This document shows, one piece after another, positions 24,626 through 32,623 of a DNA stretch of 64,000 bases. Origin of the DNA: Manihot esculenta (lineage: Eukaryota > Streptophyta > Magnoliopsida > Malpighiales > Euphorbiaceae); the NCBI RefSeq assembly GCF_001659605.2, contig NC_035171.2:3106325-3170324 (forward strand). The letters are read 5' to 3'. The position numbers were made by a program, and so were the translations under genes. The notes under the pieces were generated by a model that saw only the letters and a program-made list of their open reading frames with translations, did not search any database and was not told where the DNA came from. Position 1 is the stretch's first letter, and the number at the start of each line of letters is the position of its first letter.

Positions 24626-25109
24626 TGATGACCGCTGGATTTCTTCACCCCAGAACAGGGGCGTGACCGCAGCCAAAGGCCCATGATACAGAGGCCCACG
24701 CACTTGATACCCCCCAACAAGCCTGGCTCATTCCAGCTTCCGGGCCGGGCTCGACCAAGCTTCCTCACTCAGTCCAGTCTGATCCCTGACCAGCAGACCC
24801 CTCTCAGGCCCAGCGTCCAGCCCAACTCTCGGCCCAGCCCGGGGTCCAGAACAGTACTCACCAGACAGCCTGGCAGATCCGCTCGAACGTACGCATGAGG
24901 AGAATCAGAGGCCGTTACGCATGTAACAGGCAGCTGATACCCTAGTACACCCGAATCTGTATGGCAGAGACGCGTGGCCCAATCCTGGAGAGACCTTTAC
25001 ACGTCACCAGCAAGCAAGACAATGTATAAAAGAGGAGTCCCCTCCTCAGAATGTTTTAAGCTTTATTATTCAATACAAAAACCCTATTCTATTGGATCTC
25101 AGATCATCA
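24626..25109 (+). repeat. 5' LTR
   Basis: Starts TGATGACCGC, ends GATCATCA. TATAAA at 25025-25030 is a candidate promoter; transcription would start shortly after. No difference from the 3' LTR was found by eye over 484 bases. Confidence 0.95.
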
Positions 25110-25110
25110 A

Positions 25111-25129
25111 TTGGCGCCGTCTGTGGGAA
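25111..25129 (+). promoter_or_regulatory. Primer-binding site
   Basis: TTGGCGCCGTCTGTGGGAA starts one base after the 5' LTR. TGGCGCC complements a tRNA 3' end (CCA preceded by GGCG), as in other plant Gypsy elements where tRNA-Asp-like primers are proposed; only the first nine bases fit tRNA-Asp, so the primer identity is open. Confidence 0.75.
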
Positions 25130-25190
25130 ACGACGGAGATCTTTTCATCACCGGAGTTTTCACTCTTAAAGAAACCCACTGAGATCCACG

Positions 25191-27500
25191 ATGGCTAATC
25201 ACCAAGAAAGTAACCTTAACGTCCCAAATGACCTAAACTCTGCCCAAGAGGGGCAACAATTCTCCTTTTCTAGTCCTACGGCATTAAACAACCAAACACA
25301 TGTTCCTCTTAATCCCTCGCCAAGTTTGGCAGGGAACACTCCCGCTGTCACCTTGTCTAACCAAGATCTTCAAAACATGGCTTTCCAGTTACAGAATACA
25401 GCCCACTGGTTGGGGCAGATAATGCAACAAAGAGGCCTCAACACCCCAGCAAATACATTTCCGGTTGTGGAGGAACCTCAAACCAATGACCCCCGACCTG
25501 CACCTGACCGTCTTCAAACCAGCAGCCGCGATACTGAAGAAAGAGGGAGAAGAGCCGGCGAAGAGGAAGGACCGGAGGCCCGAATCCATGGGAGGAGGGC
25601 GAGAGAGATGATAGAAAATGAGGAGGTGGATAACTATTCCGCCGAACTAACCGGGTGGACGGGAACTGAAGCAGAGGAGCAGGAGTACCACCTGGAGAAA
25701 AAACTCAGCCCAGAAGACGAGAAGGTGGACCAAAAGTTGAAGAAACTGAGAGAACAGCTCCTCGCCGAGTTAGGTAAGAAAGACCAAAGCCAAACCTCCC
25801 TGCCTACTTCTTCTCCCTTCTCAAAGGTAATGCAGCAGGAGACTGTTCCCAAAAAGTTTATGATGCCGCCGATGGCAGCCTATAATGGGGCTGGAAACCC
25901 GAGAGAACATGTCATGAACTATAAGACCTTCATGGAGTTGCAAACTCTGTCAGATGCTCTGATGTGCAAGGTGTTCCCAACAACGCTCTCGGGACCAGCG
26001 AGGGCATGGTTCAACAGCCTGGAGGCCGGAAGCATTAAAAGTTTTGGAGACCTTGCCCTCCGCTTCATCAGCCGGTTCGTAGCCGGGGTGCCAGCAGATA
26101 GGAAGACAAGCTATCTGGAAACAGTTAGGCAAAAAGCTGGTGAATCTCTCAGAGAGTATGTCACCCGTTTCAATACGGAGGCCCTGCAGATTCCCGAGCT
26201 CGACGAAGGAAGGGCGGTAGAGGCCATGCAAAAGGGAATAACCTCTGCCGAGTTCTTTGGTTCTTTGAGCAGGAAACCTCCGACCTCACTGGCCGAGTTG
26301 ATGAAGAGGGCGGAAAAGTACATAAGGCAGGATGACGCCTTAGTAACGAGTAGATTTGCTAAAGGGGTGGCAGGAAAAGAGAAAGCCCCGGAGGAAGGAA
26401 GGCTGGAGAAACACGAGAAGAAGCGTAGGAAGAGGCCTGAGCCATATAAGCAGGCCTGGGAAAGAAGGGATCAAAGGCCCCCCCCTCCTCCCAGGGCTCA
26501 TGAACCACGAGTGCTCCCCCCTTGGGTTCCTGAGAAGCCTACTCCCCTCAACGCTTCCAGAGCCGAAGTGCTCATGGCAGTCCAGGATAAGGAGTTCCTC
26601 CAGTGGCCTAAACCCATGAGGTCGGAAGCAGATCAGAGGAATCCTGACAAGTATTGTCAGTACCACCGGACACATGGCCACGATACAAATAACTGTTTTC
26701 AGTTAATCACGGAGATTGAAAGATTGATAAAAAGGGGGCATCTCAAAAATTTTGTGAAGAAACCGGAGGGGCAGAGGCCTCCGCCCAATCCGGCAGCCCA
26801 GATGCCCAGGAGAACCGGAGCTGGACCAGTGAATGATGGGTCTAGTGGGACTATTAATATGATTGTTGGAGGAACTGGAGGACGGATGAGCCGTCGAGGA
26901 AAGAAGAGAAACCGGGAAGGAGAGATCAGCAATGGCGAGGTCATGCAGATCGTTGAACACTCACCCATGGCCATCGTTTTCTCTTCAGAAGATGCACAGG
27001 GCATTCAGATGCCCCATGATGACGCGCTTGTTATTGAAGCAGTCATTCATAATTTTCGGGTGAAGAAGGTTCTGGTGGATGATGGGAGTAAGGTCAATTT
27101 ATTGCCATATCGGGTTTTCCAGCAGATGGGAATCCCGGAGGAACAGCTGGTTCGGGACCAGTCACCCATCAAAGGGATCGGAGGAGCACCGGTATTTGTA
27201 GAAGGGAAGGTGAAGCTGGCCCTTACCTTGGGAGAAGCACCCAGAGCTCGCACCCATCATGAGGTGTTTTTGGTGGTTAAACTCCCACTGAGTTATAATG
27301 CGATTTTAGGGAGGCCGGCGTTGTTTAGCTTTGAAGCTGTCACCAGCATCAGGTATTTGGCACTTAAGTTTCCAACGGAAGAAGGAGTGGGAATGGTTCG
27401 GGAGCCAGGAAGAAGCAAGGGCGGTATACTTGGCCACAGTAACAGAACCGAGCTCAACTGGAGAAGCACTCGACTCGGAAGTTCTGGAGGTCAGAGATGA
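25191..27500 (+). CDS. Retrotransposon gag with aspartic protease
   Basis: 769 residues. The N-terminal 200 residues are polar and charged. A retrotransposon gag (capsid) domain follows at about residues 230-400 (LSGPARAWFNSL, SFGDLALRFISRFV, ESLREYVTRFN). A CxxH..HGH..C zinc-knuckle-like motif starts at C489 (CQYHRTHGHDTNNC). The pepsin-type protease has VDDGS with the likely catalytic Asp at 630 and ILGRPAL near 700. The start is the first ATG, 82 bases after the 5' LTR. The last 45 residues, after FPTEEGVGMV, are out of register with the family; that content continues in the overlapping pol frame, so the real protein may need a frame change there. Confidence 0.9.
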   Translation: MANHQESNLNVPNDLNSAQEGQQFSFSSPTALNNQTHVPLNPSPSLAGNTPAVTLSNQDLQNMAFQLQNTAHWLGQIMQQRGLNTPANTFPVVEEPQTNDPRPAPDRLQTSSRDTEERGRRAGEEEGPEARIHGRRAREMIENEEVDNYSAELTGWTGTEAEEQEYHLEKKLSPEDEKVDQKLKKLREQLLAELGKKDQSQTSLPTSSPFSKVMQQETVPKKFMMPPMAAYNGAGNPREHVMNYKTFMELQTLSDALMCKVFPTTLSGPARAWFNSLEAGSIKSFGDLALRFISRFVAGVPADRKTSYLETVRQKAGESLREYVTRFNTEALQIPELDEGRAVEAMQKGITSAEFFGSLSRKPPTSLAELMKRAEKYIRQDDALVTSRFAKGVAGKEKAPEEGRLEKHEKKRRKRPEPYKQAWERRDQRPPPPPRAHEPRVLPPWVPEKPTPLNASRAEVLMAVQDKEFLQWPKPMRSEADQRNPDKYCQYHRTHGHDTNNCFQLITEIERLIKRGHLKNFVKKPEGQRPPPNPAAQMPRRTGAGPVNDGSSGTINMIVGGTGGRMSRRGKKRNREGEISNGEVMQIVEHSPMAIVFSSEDAQGIQMPHDDALVIEAVIHNFRVKKVLVDDGSKVNLLPYRVFQQMGIPEEQLVRDQSPIKGIGGAPVFVEGKVKLALTLGEAPRARTHHEVFLVVKLPLSYNAILGRPALFSFEAVTSIRYLALKFPTEEGVGMVREPGRSKGGILGHSNRTELNWRSTRLGSSGGQR

Positions 27501-30500
27501 AACAAAAGAAGCCCGGACAGAGCCAGTCGGAGAATTGGAGACCTTCCCCTTATCAGGAGCAGATGCAAGCAAGGTTTTCAGTCTTAACGCCAACCTCACC
27601 AAAGAACAAAAAGCTGAAGTCATGACTCTGATCCGAGGTCACGCGTCGACCTTCGCATGGAAGCCCTCAGACATGCCAGGAATTGACCCCAAAGTGATGA
27701 CACACCGATTGAATGTCCTCCCCGAGGCCAGACCAGTGAAGCAAAAGAAGAGAGTAGTAGGAAGAGAAAAACAGCAAGCCACCCGGGAGGAAGTGCAGAA
27801 GTTAGAAGAGGCAGGCTTTATTAGGGAAGTAATGTACCCACAATGGTTGGCAAATCCTGTGTTAGTCAAAAAAGCCAATGGCAAATACAGGATGTGCATA
27901 TATTTTACCGACCTAAATAAAGCCTGCCCCAAAGATTGTTACCCCCTCCCCGATATTAATAAAATGGTCGATTCAACGGCCGGATTTGATTATATGTCTT
28001 CTTTGGATGCTATGTCTGGTTATCACCAAATCCCAATGGAGAAGTCGGATGAGGAGAAAACCTCATTTATAACTGAAGATGGGACTTACTGCTACAAAGC
28101 TATGCCTTTCGGATTAAGAAACGCCGGGGCAACTTACCAACGATTAATGAATAAAATCTTTAAGAACCAGATTGGCAGGAATGTAGAAGTGTATGTGGAT
28201 GACATGGTGGTTAAAAGTTCAACTTTTCAACAACACATAGCAGATCTAAGGGAGATATTTGGGGTGTTAGATCAATACAGAATGAAGTTAAACCCAGCAA
28301 AATGTGCTTTTTTCATCAAGGGAGGAAAGTTCTTGGGATACATGGTGAGTGGAAGAGGCATTGAGCCTAATCCGGAGAAAGTAGAAGCCATATTGAATAT
28401 GCCAGAGCCGACCTGCGTAAGGGACGTCCAGAGATTAACCGGGAGAGTGGTGGCACTTAACCGATTTATGTCGAAGTCAGCAGAAAAGTGTTTACCATTC
28501 TTCAAAAAGTTGAGAAAGGTACCAAGCTTCGAATGGACGGAAGACTGCCAAAAAGCTTTCGCGGAACTTAAGAAATATCTTAGCTCGCCTCACGTGCTCA
28601 GCAGTCCCATGAAAGGGGAAGAGCTTCTGATATATTTGGCAGCCTCAGAACAGGCAATCAGCGCGGTACTAGTAAGGGTAGAAGGAGGAGAGCAGAAACC
28701 TGTTTTCTACATCAGCAAGGTACTTAGAGACACTGAGGTCAGGTACTCGAACATTGAAAAATTGGCTTATGCCTTGTTGTTAGCAGTCCGGAAATTCAAA
28801 GTTTATCTGGAAGGCCACCAAGGAGTTGTGATGACGAACCAACCCTTAAAGAAGATCCTACGTAGGCCGGAAACTTCAGGACGGATGTTAGCATGGTCCG
28901 TGGAAATCAGCCCCTACTGTCTGGAATACCGACCTCGGACAGCAATAAAATCTCAAGCGCTGGCTGACTTCATAGCAGAATGCTCATTCAACGAGGAGAA
29001 GGAAGAATCATCCTCGGAGATGCCTAGAAAGGAAGGAGAGCGAGAGCTTCCCCAAGAATTTAGCTGGAAGCTATATGTAGATGGAGCATCAGGATCTGAG
29101 GGCAGCGGCGCAGGGATAATGCTTAAGGGGCCGGAGGGCTTCAAAGTGTGTTATGCGTTACGGTTAGAATTCAAGGCTTCTAACAATATGGCTGAGTACG
29201 AGGCCTTGGCGAATGGGATGTTGGTAGCCTCGGAAGTAGGGGTAACCGACCTCGAAGTAAATAGTGACTCTCAACTGGTGATCAACCAGGTAACCGGGGT
29301 ATATCAAGCCAGAGACCCCATCATGCAGAACTATCTTGATAAAGTAAAAGCTATAGAAGCCGGGCTCACAGAGCGGGGAGTTATTGTCAGATTTCAAAGA
29401 ATACCTCGGGATGAAAACGAGGAGGCAGACCTGCTTAGTCGATTGACCAAAGAAGAGTTAGAACAGCTCCCTGACGAAGTATACATACAGCATATCCGCA
29501 CACCTGCTTTCCAAAAGACAAACACGGTACTGCAAGTGGATCAGAACCCAACGTGGATGAGCCCCTATCTAAAATATTTGGAGAAGGGCGAACTCCCTGA
29601 AGACAAAGACGAAGCCAGAAAGATAGCAGCTCGAGCTGCCAACTACCAAGTAATAAGGGGAACTTTATACAGAAAGGGGAAGTCCAGCCCATGGCTCCGA
29701 TGTGTGAGTCCGGAAGAAGCTGCAAAGATAATGGAGGAAATACATAGAGGCCTATGTGGGGCTCACGAGGGAGCAGGGACATTAGCTAACAAAATATTCA
29801 GGCAAGGATACTACTGGCCTACTGTTAAGAAAGAAGCAGAAGAGTTTGTCCGAAGGTGCGACGTATGTCAGAGATTTGCTAATGCCATCAGGACCCCTGC
29901 CACTCCTCAAGCAAGCATATCCAGTCCATGGCCTTTCTCACAATGGGGAATTGACATCCTGGGACCTTTCCCCAAGACTACGGGGCAAAGGAAATTTGTA
30001 GTAGTGGCTGTGGAATACTTCTCGAAATGGCCAGAGGCAGAAGCAATAGCAACAATCACAGCCAGAAAAATGATAGATTTTGTATGGGGGCATGTCATCT
30101 GCAGATTTGGCATACCTAGAGTGCTTATCTCAGACAACGGCAGACAATTTGACTGCAGCACCTTCAAAACCTTCACGACGAACATGGGCATATGGCATAA
30201 GTTCTCCTCCGTGGCCCATCCTCAGACCAATGGTCAAACGGAAGTCACTAACAGAGCAATCCTCCAAGGATTAAAAAAGCGGCTGGACGGTGCAAAGGAA
30301 AACTGGGCAGAAGAACTCAATAGTATCCTATGGGCACTCCGAACTACTCCCAAAGCACCCACTAAGGAAACACCGTTCGCACTCGCTTATGGTACAGAGG
30401 CCGTAGTTCCAGTTGAATTACAGATCCCCACTCATCGAGTTCAATTTCTCAGTGAGGACACCAATGGGGACAAGTTAAGAAGCAACCTGGATGCTCTTGA

Positions 30501-30789
30501 AGAAGTTAGGGAAGAAGCACAAGTCCGAACTGCTGCTTATCAACAACGAGCGGCAAGATATTATAATCAAAAGGTCAGAGAAAGAAGCTTAAAGGTGGGA
30601 GACCTAACTTTAAGAAACTTGGAAGCTACAGGAAAAAGAGCAGCCGCAGGCAAGCTAGCACCGACCTGGGAAGGTCCATTCAAGGTGACAAAAGTGGTTA
30701 AGCCCGGGGTATACCGAATTGAAGATATGCAAGGAAACCCCGAGCCCCACGCCTGGAACATCCAGCACTTAAAAAGGTACTTCCCTTGA
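27331..30789 (+). CDS. Retrotransposon pol: reverse transcriptase, RNase H (two), integrase
   Basis: 1,152 codons, +1 relative to gag and overlapping it by 170 bp. The first ATG in this frame (27331) need not be the true start; family-like sequence begins at about residue 25. Reverse transcriptase: motif A LDAMSGYHQI (Asp 226) and YVDDM (Asp 290, 291) are intact; residue 191 is Tyr in CIYFTDLN where relatives have Asp. A first RNase H follows at about 430-560, then a second, archaeal-like one from Asp 584 (YVDGAS). Integrase has an HHCC finger (HEGAGTL..CDVCQRF) and the catalytic triad Asp 875, Asp 935, Glu 971, spaced 59 and 35 as in active enzymes. The end HAWNIQHLKRYFP is typical of Gypsy elements. 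Translation probably follows gag by fusion or frameshift. Confidence 0.93.
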   Translation: MKLSPASGIWHLSFQRKKEWEWFGSQEEARAVYLATVTEPSSTGEALDSEVLEVRDETKEARTEPVGELETFPLSGADASKVFSLNANLTKEQKAEVMTLIRGHASTFAWKPSDMPGIDPKVMTHRLNVLPEARPVKQKKRVVGREKQQATREEVQKLEEAGFIREVMYPQWLANPVLVKKANGKYRMCIYFTDLNKACPKDCYPLPDINKMVDSTAGFDYMSSLDAMSGYHQIPMEKSDEEKTSFITEDGTYCYKAMPFGLRNAGATYQRLMNKIFKNQIGRNVEVYVDDMVVKSSTFQQHIADLREIFGVLDQYRMKLNPAKCAFFIKGGKFLGYMVSGRGIEPNPEKVEAILNMPEPTCVRDVQRLTGRVVALNRFMSKSAEKCLPFFKKLRKVPSFEWTEDCQKAFAELKKYLSSPHVLSSPMKGEELLIYLAASEQAISAVLVRVEGGEQKPVFYISKVLRDTEVRYSNIEKLAYALLLAVRKFKVYLEGHQGVVMTNQPLKKILRRPETSGRMLAWSVEISPYCLEYRPRTAIKSQALADFIAECSFNEEKEESSSEMPRKEGERELPQEFSWKLYVDGASGSEGSGAGIMLKGPEGFKVCYALRLEFKASNNMAEYEALANGMLVASEVGVTDLEVNSDSQLVINQVTGVYQARDPIMQNYLDKVKAIEAGLTERGVIVRFQRIPRDENEEADLLSRLTKEELEQLPDEVYIQHIRTPAFQKTNTVLQVDQNPTWMSPYLKYLEKGELPEDKDEARKIAARAANYQVIRGTLYRKGKSSPWLRCVSPEEAAKIMEEIHRGLCGAHEGAGTLANKIFRQGYYWPTVKKEAEEFVRRCDVCQRFANAIRTPATPQASISSPWPFSQWGIDILGPFPKTTGQRKFVVVAVEYFSKWPEAEAIATITARKMIDFVWGHVICRFGIPRVLISDNGRQFDCSTFKTFTTNMGIWHKFSSVAHPQTNGQTEVTNRAILQGLKKRLDGAKENWAEELNSILWALRTTPKAPTKETPFALAYGTEAVVPVELQIPTHRVQFLSEDTNGDKLRSNLDALEEVREEAQVRTAAYQQRAARYYNQKVRERSLKVGDLTLRNLEATGKRAAAGKLAPTWEGPFKVTKVVKPGVYRIEDMQGNPEPHAWNIQHLKRYFP

Positions 30790-30918
30790 CATATATGTAA
30801 AGAAAAATATTGTACTCTGAAAGGCACAAATAAATAAAATAACGCCATTCTTTACGCAATGATGTTATCTCCATTAAGAATGTTACTTCTCTTTGAAAAA
30901 GAAAGAACAAAACTAGAA

Positions 30919-31322
30919 GACCGGGATCCCCAAGATCTCCCGGATGCAAGACCAGGATCCCCAAGATCTCCTGGCGAAAGAAGACCTCCTTGAGACATAG
31001 AGACCTCCTGGAGGTAGAAGACCGGGATCCCCAAGATCTCCCGGACACAAGACCAGGATCCCCAAGATCTCCTGGCGAAAGAAGACCTCCTTGAGACATA
31101 GAGACCTCCTGGAGGTAGAAGACCGGGATCCCCAAGATCTCCCGGACACAAGACCAGGATCCCCAAGATCTCCTGGCGAAAGAAGACCTCCTTGAGACAT
31201 AGAGACCTCCTGGAGGTAGAAGACCGGGATCCCCAAGATCTCCCGAACAGAAGACCAGGATCCCCAAGATCTCCTGGCACTAGAAAACCTTACTGAGACA
31301 TAGAGACCTCGGTGAGGCAGAA
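30919..31322. repeat. 101-bp tandem repeats in the retrotransposon (four units)
   Basis: The word GACCGGGATCCCC starts at 30919, 31020, 31121 and 31222, an exact 101-bp period. Units are nearly identical and contain smaller echoes (GATCTCC, GAGACCTCC). Because 101 is not a multiple of three, the minus strand stays open in several frames and yields long repetitive pseudo-ORFs (GDLGDPGL-type), which are not genes. Confidence 0.95.
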
Positions 31323-31393
31323 GACCAGGATCCCCAAGATCTCCTGGCACTAAGAAGACCTCCTTGAGACATAGAGACCTCCTGGAGGTAGAA

Positions 31394-31941
31394 GACCGGG
31401 ATCCCCAAGGTCATCCCGGAATTACAAGACCAGGATAGGTCGTCCCGGAATTACAAGACCTGGATCCCCAAGATCTCCTGGCACTAAGAAGACCTCCTTG
31501 AGACATTGAGACCTCCTGGAGGTAGAAGACCGGGATCCCCAAGGTCGTCCCGGAATTACAAGACCAGGATAGGTCGTCCCGGAATTACAAGACCTGGATC
31601 TCCAAGATCTCCTGGCACTAAGAAGACCTCCTTGAGACATTGAGACCTCCTGGAGGTAGAAGACCGGGATCCCCAAGGTCGTCCCGGAATTACAAGACCA
31701 GGATAGGTCGTCCCGGAATTACAAGACCTGGATCCCCAAGATCTCCTGGCACTAAGAAGACCTCCTTGAGACATAGAGACCTCCGGGAGGTAGAAGACCG
31801 GGATCCCCAAGGTCGTCCCGGAATTACAAGACCAGGATAGGTCGTCCCGGAATTACAAGACCTGGATCCCCAAGATCTCCTGGCAAAAGAAAACCTCCCT
31901 AAGACATAGAGACCTCAGTCAAGAAGAAGACCGGGATCCCG
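31394..31941. repeat. 134-bp tandem repeats in the retrotransposon (four units)
   Basis: GACCGGGATCCCC recurs at 31394, 31528, 31662 and 31796 (134-bp period) and once more at 31929. The unit is the 101-bp type enlarged by a segment that duplicates GGTCGTCCCGGAATTACAAG. So one array changed period within 1 kb. Variable tandem arrays 3' of pol are known in plant Gypsy elements and have been proposed as seeds of satellite DNA. Confidence 0.93.
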
Positions 31942-32151
31942 TAGAACTCCCGGAAAAACAAAATAAAGGATAGCCGGTGAGGCCCCAAGGTCACCCCGGC
32001 ACAGCCAGGATCTCGTAAGACCTCCTGAAGGTAAGATTAGTTGGTGAAGGACTTTAGGGATCCCCGAAAAACGAAAATTTCCATAACTTTATGCAGGAAC
32101 AACTTACAAAACTATATTTCCGACCTCACAAACATAGAGAGGTCCGGCGCT

Positions 32152-32154
<3 letters not shown>

Positions 32155-32190
<36 letters not shown>
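32155..32190 (+). repeat. Poly(A) tract of about 36 bases inside the retrotransposon
   Basis: An unbroken A run between the tandem repeats and the antisense gene. It could be an expanded microsatellite or mark an old recombination of a reverse-transcribed end; nothing around it decides. Confidence 0.85.
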
Positions 32191-32193
<3 letters not shown>

Positions 32194-32623
32194 GAGCTCA
32201 CAGCTCGGACCGATAAGCCCAAGACCGAGCTCCTAGCTCGGATAGATTCATTTCTTCAAAAGATCAAGATACGAAAGCCAAAAACAAAGGCCGAGCTCCC
32301 TCCATAGAAGAACTCACAAATCCTTAGGAGGATACTAAGGCTATAATCAAAAGCCTAAATCAGTTTATTTAAAATAAATATACAAAGTCACAACGAAGAA
32401 AGAAGGACTAGAAGTCAAAAACTAGCATGACAGTTGCCATCAAATGGGTACGAAAATTGATCTCTCAGACGACAGCTAAGAGCTGAACTCACAACTTAAG
32501 ATTAATTTAGAGCTTCTGAATAAACATATGAAGCCTACATTACACATACGAAGAGTAAAAATACATGTCAAAGAATATGAAAAACAAAAAGGAAACTAAT
32601 ATTCCATTAATAACTATTACAAT

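Noticed and set aside
27331..30789. An endogenous retrovirus-like envelope or caulimovirus insertion
   Set aside because: Gene order gag-PR-RT-RNase H-integrase with LTRs and no envelope or movement protein fits a plant Ty3/Gypsy element.
30698..31810. Several minus-strand frames of 84-189 codons with GDLGDPGL / SRRSLCLKEVFF repeats
   Set aside because: They are translations of the 101-bp and 134-bp tandem repeats; the period keeps several frames open at once. No start context, no domain.
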